64,000 nt of DNA from Maratus speciosus (GCA_963932465.1 OZ010792.1:15765701-15829700), one strand, 5' to 3'. Numbered from the stretch's first letter, positions 45,331 through 57,472 are shown. Notes: generated from the letters alone by a model not told the origin. A program made the numbers and translations.

Positions 45331-45824
45331 ACAAAGGAAAATATTCTTGCCTTCATTGGCATTTTATTAGTATCTGGATATAACAAACTACCTAACAGGA
45401 GACTCTATTAGGCTTTTTCAACTGACGTGCACAACAATTTAATTTCACAGTAGTTGAGAAGAGACACTTTTGATGTGATTTTGAGTTCAGTACATTTTGC
45501 CAATAACATGGAAATGGACGATGATAGAATATATAAAGTCCGCCCCTTTTTTGAGCACTTCAACAGAGCATGCAAAGATTTAGACATCCCAGAATATCCC
45601 AGTTTAGATAAATCCATAGTCTCTTATTATGGACTTAGACAATAAGGCATAAAGCTAAAAATGAACAATGATTTCACCAAAGAAACCATTGGATAGTCAA
45701 ATCAGAGCAGAAACATGCCCGATGTAAAAAGTGTGGCCGAAGAAATAGTTATAAGTGCGAAAAGTGTAATCAACCCCTTCATCCCGAATGCCATAAAAGT
45801 TATCATGTTTATTCTAATGCATAA
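45331..45824 (+). pseudogene. Decayed, internally deleted piggyBac transposase
   Basis: Translation in shifting frames gives piggyBac-family (DDE_Tnp_1_7) segments in the right order. ILAFIGILLVSGYNKLPNRR (about 45340-45405) is followed by a stop, then RDTFDVILSSVHFANNMEMD and VRPFFEHFNRACKD (45457-45580). SLDKSIVSYYGLRQ follows, corresponding to the catalytic (S/I)DExMxxYxG block with the Asp kept and the Glu replaced by Lys. After a large deletion the C-terminal cysteine-rich zinc domain appears in another frame (CKKCG, CEKC, HPECHKSYH), ending at a TAA at 45822-45824. Stops, frame changes and the missing middle make it non-functional. It is the only piggyBac protein trace among the many TTAA-ended elements here and hints at the source of their transposase. 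No clear terminal repeats were found; a GGTTAA at 46301-46306 may be its right edge. Confidence 0.9.
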
Positions 45825-46149
45825 ATATTTAATATAATTAAAATATGTTACTATTTTTTAAAGGTAATTACAATTTTTTAATTTATTTTTTCTAAGTTTT
45901 AGAATTTGCAAATTATATATTTTACAAAATTTTCCTTTGCAAATTGAATTCCAATTAAATTTTTTAAATACAATTTTAATTTTTAAAAACCCTTATTATA
46001 CAAGCATAAGAAATATTTTACTAGTATATAAATCTAGAATCGATTATTATAATCATTATTATTGTTGTGCAATCAAACAATAAGTTCAAAATTTGCATTA
46101 AAAAAGTGATTTCATACTACGCAAACGCCGGTTGGTTCAAAAATCTACC

Positions 46150-46184
<35 letters not shown>

Positions 46185-46709
46185 TAGTAAATACAACGGG
46201 AAAAATAAAATTTATGTACGATGTACTTAATAGACACAGAATGAACAAATATGAACAAAATTTTCAAAATTGATCGAGTATTTTGAAGTCGGCATTAATG
46301 GGTTAATGATACTGTATTTCCTTTTTAAATTGACTTCTAGAATATTTTCTAAAAATAAGATGCCTTTATTTTATTACAATTATCGCTTAAGTAATATTTA
46401 ATTATACTTTATTCCCTTTCTAAATTGACCTCTAGAATATTTTCTAAAATATATATGCAATTATTATTATTTTAATATTATCGTTTTTTTTTAAATTTAA
46501 TTGCAATTATATAATTACATACCAGATAAATTGGTATGTTGCATTATTCATTACATATGATCTTTGGATTTCTAGAGAAAAAACAAAATTTACAAAAATT
46601 AGAATTTGAAAACTTCGAGATTTTAATTGAATTATATTAAAACGTTGCACCTTTTTTTCCTTCTAAATTCACAGTTTTAACGAAGCCATTTTTCAAAGAT
46701 GTCATCAGT
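45825..46709. other. AT-rich stretch after the piggyBac relic
   Basis: Two copies of TTGACxTCTAGAATATTTTC (about 46330 and 46426) indicate a 96-bp duplication. No gene was found. Confidence 0.5.
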
Positions 46710-46899
46710 CAGTGTTGCCAGTGGGCTACTTTTTTTAAATTCAGATTTCTTGATCGGCACCACTTTTTTGAAACGGTAAAATTCACTTTGTTTTTACCTT
46801 AATTAATATGTCATTTAATAAAGCACATTTTACCATTTCAAAAAAGTGGTGCCAATCAAGAATCTGATTTTTAAAAAAGTAGCACATCTGGCAACACTG
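46710..46899. mobile_element. hAT-like MITE, CAGTGTTGCCA family, exact duplication
   Basis: CAGTGTTGCCAGTGGGCTAC to ATCTGGCAACACTG. TCATCAGT lies on both sides exactly (46702-46709, 46900-46907). Confidence 0.96.
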
Positions 46900-46965
46900 T
46901 CATCAGTGGCGGCTCTTCATTGGCTCTCTTTAGGGCACTTTTTTCAGCTGTGCATTTATAAATGC

Positions 46966-47512
46966 CATGGAACTATTAATAAAGCGGAACTGACATATCC
47001 TTAAAATAGTGAAGTTTCAGCTGTAAAGTTCTCATTCCTTTCGCAATGGATGATTACCTCCAGTGGAAACGTCGACCAGTAAATTGATATAGAAATTTTC
47101 TCCTTATTTAAAGGCCTTATGAATACAAAATTTCAGTCATAAATAATGCAGAAACAGATTTGCATTTTTACCGGTGGAAATTTAATGCCGTCGTAGTCAG
47201 GTGCTGCGTTTCTGCCATATTGTTTCAACCGGTGAAACAAACTGACTCTTTTATCAAACAAATTGACACCAATAAAAATATATAGAAGTTTTTAACATAT
47301 TTGTGAGAAAATATTTCCACGAATAAGACTCTTAAATGATTCAAAATTTTATATTCCATTTTATTGGTGAGAAGACGTTACGTTATTCAGAAACTGTAGA
47401 TCAAATTTTAGAAAAGCAGCCGCCATCTTGTGACAACCTCCTCAGTTACTTTACTCGCAGCTCGTAGTACACTATATGTCTCCTCCTCTTTATTCATAAA
47501 CCCGTTATAAAT
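46966..47512 (+). mobile_element. 560-bp foldback family, copy 2 (uninterrupted)
   Basis: This is the intact reference for the family. It starts TGGAACTATTAATAAAG, has internal GTGACAACCTCCTCAGTTAC, and ends CTCCTCTTTATTCATAAA. Other copies are at 3485-4436, 49802-50346 (reverse) and 60219-61207. No coding capacity was seen. Confidence 0.8.
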
Positions 47513-47986
47513 GCATTTAAATTTTTATTTTACTCTTACCACTATTTTTTAAGAGAATTCGTTTTCTTATTTATTGTGAGAACGTCAATTTACTAAACAA
47601 GGTATTTCTTTCTTAAAACAAAAAAAGAATGGTGCCAAAATATACCCTTCGCGGTCATGAATTTAGTGCCCCTCCACCCCCCCCCCCCCAAAAAAAAAAG
47701 CCAGTCACGTGCTGCCGCTGGGTGGCATCATTACTTGAAAGCATTTCGTTCTTCTAAGATTTGCGCTCCGGTATCCAAAGCTTGCGGAGTAGAAAAGGTA
47801 CATTTTTCATTTGCAAAGCATCACAGATGATGCTGAAAGTATTTGAGAAATCGGTTAATCACTGTCAATTTTTTTCAATTAAAAATTTATAATAAACCAC
47901 AATTCTATTTTTGTCGCCTTTTATTCACAACACTTTTATAACCCTGTTGCCACCATCTTCATCCATCTTAGAAATTTCATTACAAT

Positions 47987-48200
47987 TTAACCTCTTTAAG
48001 GGTGGTGGTTCACCTTTGGACCACCTAATTTTAATTCTTAAATGCCTCATTGACACCAGAATAATATAATGAAAATCTTCCTTTTATTAAGTATGTAAAT
48101 TAAAGCTTTTATCTTTATTTTTTTTCTTTGTAAATTCCGGGTGTCGATCACTAATATCGGCATTTTACGAATAGAAATACCTTGCCCCTGAAAGGACTAA
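47987..48200 (-). mobile_element. TTAA MITE, CCCCTGAAAGGGTTAA family (copy 3)
   Basis: TTAACCTCTTTAAGGGTGG to TTGCCCCTGAAAGGACTAA, aligned throughout with 26125-26358. Confidence 0.8.
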
Positions 48201-48499
48201 AAATAAATTAATCTACAAAATTTAAATTTTGAAATGCCGGTAGTTATTACCCATCCTCGGATCGTCATCAATATAAAGATAATTTCAACTCACTATTCGA
48301 CATATTGTCGGAAGAGTAAATGTGAAATACACACATACTAGTCTGTTCAGATTTCAGTATTATTAAATTCGATAAATTTTCATTTTGACAAACATCTCAA
48401 AAAACAACTTGAACGCTTGCTGAAGTTTCAATGCATGGTGATTGTTTTCATTTAAGCTTATTTGCGGTGAATCGATTTACTTCAATGTGAAATCATGAA

Positions 48500-48690
48500 T
48501 GTAATTTTGCTTGTAATTAAAAGTCACGTACAATTCACGGATCATAGAATAAGAATTCCTCAACTAAACGTTAATGGTGCATTGTGGACGAGAGTTTTTT
48601 GTTATTTTTAAATACTTGAACTTTTTATTTTGGACTGTGATTTTTTTACTTGCTGTGTGAATTAAGTAAAAATTATACCTTACAAAATAT
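48500..48690 (+). repeat. Dispersed repeat (GTCACGTACAATTCA), copy 2
   Basis: AAAGTCACGTACAATTCACG to GCTGTGTGAATTAAGTAAAA. Its flanks do not match copy 1, so it is a mobile or duplicated segment of unknown kind. Confidence 0.62.
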
Positions 48691-49154
48691 TTTATATGAT
48701 AACATTGCAAAACATAATGTATGAAAAGTATAGAAAATGGGGCAATATATAATTATACTTCTTCAGCTAATTAAAATTAATTTGAGTAAGTACGTACATT
48801 TTAATATTTATTTTAAACTGAAATACAAAACAGTTTACACTTAACAAATGCAAAAAAAGAAAATAATAATTAGATAAATAAAATTATAAATTTAGATATT
48901 TTAACCAAAATATTATATTATGAAGGTCGAAGACCAGGGTTTGCAAACAATATTTTGCGGATAATTCATGAAATCCGCTATTTATATCCAAAGCAAAACT
49001 TTTGTTGTACAAGAATTCACGAACACACAAAAATAAATAAAAATAAATAAATGCATCTTTGCCAGATAGAAAAGAAATCACTGGGCGCCAGGTTTTATAT
49101 ATCAAACCAGGCTACTGCATTTAGCGATAGAAAATATCGTTTTCCATGCTGTTC
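48691..49154. other. Anonymous AT-rich stretch
   Basis: Nothing supportable was seen; the open frame at 48884-49105 reverse has no recognisable motif. Confidence 0.4.
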
Positions 49155-49349
49155 TTAACCCTTTCGGAACGGGAGGCTTTTACGAAATTTTTAATCTTTA
49201 GTCACCGTTTTTTAAAAACAGACATTTGTGTTTTCTTGAATCGAGAACATGCGCTGATTAAATAAGGTAAATTTTACTGGTGAGGAAAAACAAGGATTCT
49301 GAGCGCTTCATGTGGCACGCATACGTGCCGCTCGTCCCCAAGGGGTTAA
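49155..49349 (+). mobile_element. TTAA MITE, TTAACCCCTTCGGGACG family (copy)
   Basis: It runs from TTAACCCTTTCGGAACGGGA to CGTCCCCAAGGGGTTAA and is slightly shorter than 6100-6307 because of a deletion in the centre. Confidence 0.92.
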
Positions 49350-49429
49350 TAGGCAGACATAGCGAGCATTTACTGCAAGCACAATAAACGTTTATGTAAG
49401 GACACATTAGCGTAAATGTCAAGCTGCCA

Positions 49430-49567
49430 ACCCTTACGCTTTCTTATACAGAAAAATTTAACAGAATTTTTTGTCTTATTTAATCAGCAGATTACGGTGA
49501 TTTAAAAAAGTAAAATTTACTTTTAATTTTTTGTGGTACAAAAAAGCGTAAGATATTGGCAACTATT
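49430..49567. mobile_element. hAT-like MITE, CATAGCTGCC family
   Basis: CAAGCTGCCAACCCTTACGC to AAGATATTGGCAACTATT. It is flanked by GTAAATGT and GTAAATGC (7 of 8). It supplies the empty site for the TTAA MITE at 26125. Confidence 0.87.
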
Positions 49568-49801
49568 GTAAATGCCATAATACCGAAACTTTCCAAAAAA
49601 TTGTATTAAGTTTGGCCATATCTAATAAACATGTTTGAAAGTGGAAATTTTTCTAGCGATAAGAAAGAATATATTGCATTGAGCATTGTTTATCTACTGT
49701 AGAAGATAGATATTCGTGCAGTTTTACAGAAGTTATTGGGATTTTGGTAGATCTGCATTAGGCCACGGCACCCAGAATTACTAAGTCTACGTTTTGAATG
49801 G

Positions 49802-50346
49802 AGTTTTGAATAAACCGGAGAACACATATAGTGTATTGTTTACCAGTTGCGAGTGAAGTAACTGAGGAGGTTCTCACAAGATGGAGGCTGTTTTTTTACA
49901 CCTGATTTTCGTTTCTGATTGCCGTCGGAGCAAACTTTCACTACTAAATTTTGAATAAGTAATTTTCGCTGATTTTAACGGCTTTTTCACGGGACATTTC
50001 TCTCATAAGATGGTTAAATTTTCTATTTGTTTTTACTGGTGGCAGCTTGCCCAGGTATTGGAATCTTTTTCACTGACACTGAGAGGAGGTTGTTACAATA
50101 TGACGGAAACGCAGCGCCTGACTACTGACGAAGAAAATTTCGATCAGTAAAAATTAATAGCTGTTTTTGCTATTATTTATAGCTGAAATTTTGCGTTAAT
50201 AATGAACTTAAATAAGGAGGAAATTTCTATTTATATTTACTAGTGGAAGGTTTCCCCGGCGGTAATCAACTACAGCGAAAACGGTTACAGTTGAAGCTTC
50301 ACTTTTTTAAGGATATGTCAGTTCCTTATTATTAATAGTTCCATGG
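49802..50346 (-). mobile_element. 560-bp foldback family, copy 3 (reverse)
   Basis: It is the reverse complement of the family: it begins near GAACACATATAGTGTA and ends with TTAATAGTTCCATGG. It contains no nested insertion. Confidence 0.8.
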
Positions 50347-50681
50347 TAAAAACCATGATTAAAATTAATTGGTATAAAATATGTCACGAGCGCTTCAAAG
50401 AGTTAAATTCAAGAGACCATACAAACGCTTAATAAAATCCGCCTGCGATATCAACTATTTTTGTGTGAGCGCGTAGATGATCTAGTATTAAGAAATCTTC
50501 GATTAGGTATTAAAATGTATAAGCATATTGAACAGCAATTTGTTATTACTGCGCCACCTATCGATGAATTTTAGCAATAAAACATTTATGTAAGAGACGA
50601 CAAATGCATAATTTAGTTTAAATTTCGTGCCGTACAAAAAACAAAACCACTTCCCATCTGTGTTGCCTGCTCGTTACTTGT

Positions 50682-50889
50682 TTAACCCTTTCCGGCGTGG
50701 AGTAATTCTGTTTATAAACTGATGAAATGGTTGACAGACACCAGAATTTACAAGCGAATTTATTAGAAAATACAATCTTGCGTATTTTCAAGTACGTTAT
50801 AAAAAGAAAACTTTAATTAAATATCCTTGGTGCCAGTAAAATAGAAATTATGTATCCATTTTTAAGGACACCGCCCGCGAAAGGGTTAA
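50682..50889 (+). mobile_element. TTAA MITE, CCGGCGCGGAGTAATT family (copy 3)
   Basis: The ends are TTAACCCTTTCCGGCGTGG and CCCGCGAAAGGGTTAA. This is the best preserved copy of the family. Confidence 0.88.
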
Positions 50890-51296
50890 AATACTGATTA
50901 TTGATTGCTAACACTTTTTTGAAATTGTATAATATACCTTGTGTTTTCCCTTGTTTAATATGTTATTAAATAAGACAAATATTACAATTTCAAAAAACTG
51001 GTAGCAATCAAGCAAACTGAACATAAAAATAAGAGCGTATTGGTAACATCGCACCCCATAGCCGTCTGAAGATAATAAGAGATTTTTTGTTAATCGTGTA
51101 TTTTGAAACAGCAATACAATAAGGTTTAAACAACATTTTTAAGTAATAAACTATTCCTAATGTTTGCAAAGTATTTATATTATACATATAATATTTTCAT
51201 TAAAATATTCTTCAATATAATTAGCGTAATAATAAGTAGCTTAAACATACTAGATAAAATTTTCTTTGGAAAATATACTCTAATTTTTAAATTTGT

Positions 51297-51300
<4 letters not shown>

Positions 51301-51339
<39 letters not shown>
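51301..51339. repeat. (TA)n microsatellite, about 39 bases
   Basis: Pure TA repeat; it is the cause of the YIYIYI stretches in both strands' open frames. Confidence 0.95.
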
Positions 51340-51343
<4 letters not shown>

Positions 51344-51795
51344 TCTCGTTGTCAAGTTTTTTCATATTTTCTTGAAAAGATTTTTTTTTTTCGCCTTTCA
51401 TTCGTAAATGTAAATTATTTTTTGAATAAATCTAAATGTATTTTTTTAGTTTTAAGAAAATAAATAATTCCAACGGCTTTTCATACAAATTTTTCAAGTG
51501 TTTTAAAACATGCATGCTACAGAACGATTTTCAAAAACTATCTCAATATTAAAGGATTAAATAAAATAAATAAGAGGCGCAATACATAAAATTTTAAATA
51601 TAATGTTTCAAGCGTTACATAGTATGGAACATACTATTATTTAGAAGCATGTTTCGACTTTTTTTTTCTTTTGCGCGTAATTTGAAGATGCTGTTATTTG
51701 TAAATACTTTTAGTCGTCTAAAACATGCATTCATGTGTGTGTATGTAGAGTAGTGAGAAAAATGTAAACACCCCCTAAGAACTCTGCAACAAATT

Positions 51796-52000
51796 CAGTG
51801 TTGCCAGATTGGAACTTTGCTGCCAGTTAGAACTTTTTAAATTCAGATTGATTGTCACCGCTTTTTAAAAAAATAGAAATAGTCTGCCTATTTAAAAAAT
51901 TGGTTAAAAATTCTGAAAAATAAAGCGAATTATACTATTTTTAAAATGTGGCGACAGTCAAATAATCTGAATTAAAAAAGTCGCCAGTCTGGCAACACTG
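51796..52000. mobile_element. hAT-like MITE, CAGTGTTGCCA family, exact duplication
   Basis: CAGTGTTGCCAGATTGGAAC to CCAGTCTGGCAACACTG. AACAAATT lies on both sides exactly (51788-51795, 52001-52008). Confidence 0.96.
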
Positions 52001-52065
52001 AACAAATTATAGTAGAAGAAAGTTGGTGGTAACAAGAGATTTGAAGTAAAGTATACTTAAGCGAT

Positions 52066-53047
52066 GTAGAGAGTATCCATAATTAAACGACCGTACTTTA
52101 AAGTTGTCTCAGACAAAACTATAAAGTTGTGAAATCCGTAAAGTTGTGAAATTTTGTGAAAGACATAATAAAGGGATGGGAATTTATTTAAGTCAATAAA
52201 AAAAGTAGTTCAAAATTACGACACCAGGCGATTTTTAATAAATTATACAATTAGAATTCAGATAGTTTAGAAATTTTATTTACGGGATGTCCATAATTAA
52301 ACGACCTTATTTGAAAGTTTCAACGAATTTGAAAGATCGTTTTGTCAACAGACGAAACGATTGTTCAGAATGTTGTGAAATTTTTTGGAGGACATAATAA
52401 AGGTATGGGAATATGTGTGAGCGAAAAAAAAAATTAGGAAGCCGTTTTTTTAATGAATTACACGTTTAGCAAACGTGTACGCAACGTGTAGCAAACGTGT
52501 TTAGCAAATTTACGATAGTTTAACAAATTTTGTTAAAGCCAAACATATTCTGCATGGCGGTCATCATTTTCAGGTATCATCTGGAATTATAAGATACATA
52601 GCTGCCAAGTTTTACGATTTTTTTCTACCACTATTTTTTAACAGATAAATTTGTCTTATTAAATCATCGAAAACACGGGATTACATAAGGCAAATTTTTC
52701 TGATCAAAAATAGCGGTAGGAAAAAAGCGTAAAAGTTGGCAGCTATGAAGGTAGCATGTTCCAACCTTGACCGCAGTGTGTTCTGGGAAATGCTAGGAAC
52801 ATATCGTGAAATACTGTCTTTAGAATAAGGTTAAGTTAAAAATAAAATTTCTAAAGTATCGTAATGCTAAATGTGTAATTTATTGAAAATCACTCTCACT
52901 GGTAACGAAATGATGAACTAATTTTTTTTCTTTCGCTCAAACTATTTCTCATCCCTTCCTTTAACAAAATTTCACAACTTTACGAACAATAGTTTTGTCT
53001 GTAGATAAATTTAAAGTAGTGTCGTTTAATTATGGATATTCTGTATA
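52066..53047. mobile_element. Foldback element (ATCCATAATTAAACGAC ends), mariner-like
   Basis: GAGTATCCATAATTAAACGA at the left is mirrored by CGTTTAATTATGGATATTCT. The left arm is tandemly duplicated (second GTCCATAATTAAACGACC at 52278). It contains the hAT-like MITE at 52597-52747. Confidence 0.78.
52597..52747. mobile_element. hAT-like MITE, CATAGCTGCC family
   Basis: CATAGCTGCCAAGTTTTACG to AAAAGTTGGCAGCTATG. It lies inside the 52066-53047 foldback. Confidence 0.87.
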
Positions 53048-53568
53048 TAAAATTTGCTAAGAGGGAGATTTACATATCAAAACCAGCTCAAACTTTGCTT
53101 TTTATTAAAATAGCAACAACCAATTTCGACAATATATTTTTAATTTTCGGTTCAAACTATGCCTAAACAATAAATTTTAAGACGTTTGGATGATACTTTT
53201 TTGAATTACAAACATTTAAAATTTAGAGCTTTTAATGTTAAATTATATTTTCATATTTATATTAATATCTCCTGAAATTCTAATCCTAATGTGTTAATAT
53301 TTTGTATGGTTATAATACTGAAAAACTAAACAGATATACATTGAATTTGTAATTTTTATCATTTTATACTATGAATTATGAAATTATATTCGAAAAAAGT
53401 ATGAATTGGAACTTACAATTTCTTTGATGGATTTATTATATTTATTATTTTTTATGATGTTGAATCCAAAATTTCAAATTTTTCTTCGAAGTAATTTTCA
53501 AATTATGTTTAAAAAACATCTGGATGCTGGTTTAAGGGGCCATCTATGATGTGCAGAAAAGCATAATT

Positions 53569-53610
<42 letters not shown>

Positions 53611-53854
53611 CTCACTTTCTTGAAACATTTGAGCTGGAAATAGTCAAAACATATTGAGAGAGTGAAAGGGACATATTGCAAGAAAGAATACATTAATAGA
53701 AGTGACATAGTCTATCTAGTATTTCAACATTCGGATACCGAACTTCAATTTGGATGCATCCCCTAAAATATGTTCATTTTAAAATGATTACTTTCTCTTT
53801 AACTAATTCCGCGAATTTCATGAAAATGTGTATTTAGGTTGACTGAAGTGTGTA
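53048..53854. other. AT-rich stretch with a 39-base (TA)n
   Basis: The TA repeat spans about 53571-53609. No gene or repeat family was recognised otherwise. Confidence 0.5.
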
Positions 53855-54196
53855 CACTGTAAAAAAAAAACACTATAAATTTGCCACACAAACTCGATCA
53901 CAGTTGAATGTACTGTATCTTCTTTGGTTTCTTGACTATTTAAACGTGAAAAATACAGTAGTTGCGTAAAATTAACAGTACAATGTCAATTGTACAAGTC
54001 AATTTGGACGTCAGCACAAACTACTGGCGTCCAAACTGCCAGTACATTGTGCTGTTAATTTTACGCAACTACTGTATTTTCCATGTTTAAATAGTCAGGA
54101 AACCAAAGAAAGATACAGTACATTCAACTGTGATCGAGTTTGTGCTCGAGATGAACAGTACTTTGTACTGTAAAAATGTCGTCTTTTTTTGCAGTG
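53855..54196. mobile_element. TA-flanked palindromic MITE (CACTGTAAAAAAA ends)
   Basis: It has CACTGTAAAAAAA and TTTTTTTGCAGTG ends with TA on both sides (53853-53854, 54197-54198). Near-perfect inner arms (ACTCGATCACAGTTGAATGT, ATACAGTAGTTGCGTAAAAT) meet at about 54020. Confidence 0.92.
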
Positions 54197-54723
54197 TAGA
54201 ATTTATTTATGGTGTTAAATTTCTTTAATGCAATGAAAAAATAAAATTTATGTTTGTTTGGATATGTAGACGGTCCCTAAACAAATTATATATACATAAT
54301 TTAAAAGTAGGTTTTATTTCCAGTCGTTTGGTACCATTCCCTTTTTTCTAAAACAATTTGTTGCAGATTTAGTAGGGGATGATTACTTTTCCCCCACGAC
54401 TGTACATCAATATCACTCTGTGCTAATGTATGTCTTGAACATTTAAATGAAAATACAGCGTAAGGTCAATTGAAGTAGAAGAATTTAAAAAAATGGAACC
54501 AACTGCATGCGACATTGATTTAATTTTTTTTTTTTTTTAAGTTGAACAAAACCCCTCCAAGTCTCGCACCCAGTTACTGCGTAACGAGTGAATCATCGTA
54601 AGTAATTGTAGAGACGCTACAGGAAACACACAAAAATAATACTACAGGGATTCTTACGTTGGTATTTCACTGAAGGTAAAATAATTTGTAGGTCATTCTT
54701 TGATAGACAGAATTCGCCCGCTA

Positions 54724-54844
54724 TTAAGCCACGCCCCGTTTTGTAAGGACTCTACCACCAGTATTATTATAAAGATAATTTTTTTCACCATTCATTAACT
54801 AGAAGATAGTTTTATGCGATTATTACTAATGGGGCGTGGCTTAA
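54724..54844. mobile_element. 121-bp TTAA MITE (TTAAGCCACGCCCC ends)
   Basis: TTAAGCCACGCCCCGTTTT is mirrored by ATGGGGCGTGGCTTAA. It is among the shortest TTAA elements here. Confidence 0.88.
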
Positions 54845-55090
54845 GTGCGAAGCCTGTAGATAGCTACCTTTATCGCTGAATCTGTTAATATGTACCTTTG
54901 GATGTGGGGGCGAGAAGGTTTAAATGATTGGATTATGAAAAAAAATATTTCAAGGATTTAAAAGGCCGAAAATCTTTTAACTTCAGCTAGTTTTATGGGG
55001 ATGTTTTACTTTCTGCGATAATAAATACACCAAGTAGAATTTAATTTTATGCTGTGCAAGAAGCATATTGAAACTATTTGATACTTAGTA

Positions 55091-55272
55091 CAGGGTTCGT
55101 ACGCCTCCTGAAATTTTGCAGACAAGAAAGTTCTTCGTCTCCAGTATTTTTTTAATAGAAAATCTCTTCTTGGAAGAAGATGAAATTTTGCCCATTTAAC
55201 TTAGATTTCTTTTTCCATAAAAAAAAATGCCGGTAACACACCTAGAAAAATGCTTGAACCGCACGAATCCTG
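55091..55272. mobile_element. MITE with CAGGGTTCGTACG ends (copy 1)
   Basis: CAGGGTTCGTACGCCTCCTG to GAACCGCACGAATCCTG. It aligns to 57296-57472. Such CAGGG ends are usual in hAT elements, but no clean duplication is visible. Confidence 0.72.
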
Positions 55273-55983
55273 TTAGCAATTATATGATTTGAATTTATAT
55301 GCCTGTAACTGGTCGTATGTCAACTGTAATTGGTCGTTTCGTCACCGTAAGTCAATTACTCTTTGTTTGTAGCAGTGTTTCCAGTGGGATAATTTTTCAA
55401 GTCAGATTTTTTAGTGAAATTCGCTTTATTTAATGACATGTTAATTATTAATATATATTAATAACATAGTGTCGGTTTTCAAAGGTTAAAATATACACAC
55501 CAGATGATTAATTCTATAATAAACTATGCAAATTAACCTAGCATATAGGTAGTTTTTTCAGTTATTGCTCATAACATAATATTTGACATAACCATTTGAG
55601 AATATACCCTGGAAGCTATCAACAAATTCAAGGGCTTGAAGACGTAATTGCATGTTGCATGTCGTGGTTCACACTAACAATTGTAATTCATAGTTAGATA
55701 AACAGCGATGATATGTGTTAGTATCTGTAGTTGTTTCTAAATTATGTATGTATAAAACATAATATATACTTCATTAATATTTATACATTCTCTTACGGTT
55801 TTAAGATATTATATCGCTTCATATCGAGTAAATTTTCCGACAACTACAAAGTTAAATAAAGCAAAAATGTTCCGCGCAAAATACGGTATTTACTAGTTAT
55901 GGTGTTTATTTACAAAAAGATTCCTAATTTATCACCAAGTGAGAAGTAGACCCAGGTAGTCTTATTTGAATCCACAACATTTA
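55273..55983. other. Anonymous stretch
   Basis: A worn half of the CAGTGTTGCCA family (GCAGTGTTTCCAGTGGGATA) lies near 55372-55440. The rest shows nothing. Confidence 0.45.
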
Positions 55984-56143
55984 CATAGCTGCCAACTTGT
56001 ACGGATTTTTCATACCACTGAAATTTTATAGGGAACTATAGCTAATTGATTCACCGAAATTCAAGCAAATTCAACGTTTAAATAAGTCAAATTTTCTATT
56101 TCATTTTAGTGGTAAGAAAAATCCGTACGAGTTGGGAGCTATG
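55984..56143. mobile_element. hAT-like MITE, CATAGCTGCC family
   Basis: CATAGCTGCCAACTTGTACG to CGTACGAGTTGGGAGCTATG. CATTTA is repeated next to both edges. Confidence 0.87.
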
Positions 56144-56748
56144 CATTTATCATCTCTTCCAAATAAACGATACTATGTGAAACATGTGTGTTAACGTTCA
56201 ATATTTGTATGTTTAGTAAGATAAGTTGCGCACTATTCATATTATCAATATTTAAGTTTCAAAGATTTGGTTCTGTTTTCAACATAGAAAGCATTAAAAC
56301 CTTGAAATATACCAACTTAACTAAATATTTTAACTATTATATTAAAATATCACTTTGTGACACCTCTAAATTTCCTAGAATATGCTTGAAGTTACAGGTT
56401 GCTGAATTGCAGGTTGAAAAGAAAACAGTTATTCTAAGGCTCCGCGCATTTCACATCGAAATTTCAAAATTAAAGCTAATTTACTAATTATTATTAATGT
56501 TTTTAACGGGCTGATCCACTCTCCGCTTCCCGGCCCGTCGAAAAATAGCAGGAATCGCGAAAAAACTCGGAAAATCACAAAATAAGATCGCGAAAAATTT
56601 GAAAATACTTGGCTAAAAATAGTCGTGGTTAAAGGGAAACTGTTATTACCATCCACCGACCTAGATTTTTATACAATTCTTGATTGTTTATGAGATTCAT
56701 TATGTATTTAATTTGACGGAAAATAAAATAAAATTTAATAGTTTCATA

Positions 56749-56993
56749 TTAACCCTTTAGTGCGCAGCTTTGCATATATGAAAAGAACAGTGCTTTGAAT
56801 TTAAAAGATTTTTTATTCTTATGTACCTAATTCACACCAGAAAATTAAAATAGCTATATCTGCATTAATTAATAACAGATATTCCGTATTTAAATAAAGC
56901 GATTTTAACGATTAAAACTTTCTGGTGTAAAGTCAGATTCTCTGAACTACGTAATTTCTGGAACGTATTCTATCATGGGAATTAAAGGGTTAA
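56749..56993. mobile_element. TTAA MITE (TTAACCCTTTAGTGCGCAG ends)
   Basis: TTAACCCTTTAGTGCGCAG at the left, GGGAATTAAAGGGTTAA at the right. The arms carry CACACCAGAAAATT and AACTTTCTGGTGTAA. Half-copies occur at 14896-14990 and 25440-25561. Confidence 0.85.
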
Positions 56994-57271
56994 AGGATAA
57001 GTTTTATAAAATAAATAATTATATAAAATAAGGTATTTGGAGACATACTTCTTAAAATATTTACTAATTTGCAATATTTTACCGTAAAACAAACACACGA
57101 CAGTAGTTTTTACTTATATTCCAGATGTGCAACAGAAGCAAAGCTTGACGCATTATATGAAAAATGTATCTCTGATTTTTTTTTCATCATTTTTCCTGTG
57201 TAATAAACCTTTCAGAGAATCATATATAATTTTTTCGAAACAAAATAAAAAATCGCGCATATAATAGTTAA
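56990..57271 (+). mobile_element. TTAA MITE, TTAACCCTTAAATGCGCG family (copy 3)
   Basis: It matches 43067-43317, with the right end ATCGCGCATATAATAGTTAA. It shares its left TTAA with the preceding MITE (56749-56993), so one element inserted at the edge of the other. Confidence 0.8.
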
Positions 57272-57295
57272 TCGTAAATGCTTGGATAATGATTC

Positions 57296-57472
57296 GAGGG
57301 TTCGTACGGGTTCTGGAATTTTGAGACAAAAACTTCTTCGCCACAGTATTTTCTTTCAGAAAATATCTCCTTAAATAACGAGAAACTGTCGCATTTGAAC
57401 TAGATTTATTTTTTTATTAAAAAAAATACTGGTATTTCACCTGAAAAATGACGGTACCAGTACGGACCCTGG
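57296..57472. mobile_element. MITE with CAGGGTTCGTACG ends (copy 2)
   Basis: GAGGGTTCGTACGGGTTCTG to CCAGTACGGACCCTG. The inner CTTCTTCGCCACAGTATTTT matches copy 1. Confidence 0.72.

Noticed and set aside
51160..51401. Open frames with YIYIYI on both strands
   Set aside because: Created by a (TA)n microsatellite.
56188..56487. 99-residue open frame
   Set aside because: Low-complexity AT-rich translation with no recognised domain; the sequence has no splice or promoter support that I can point to.
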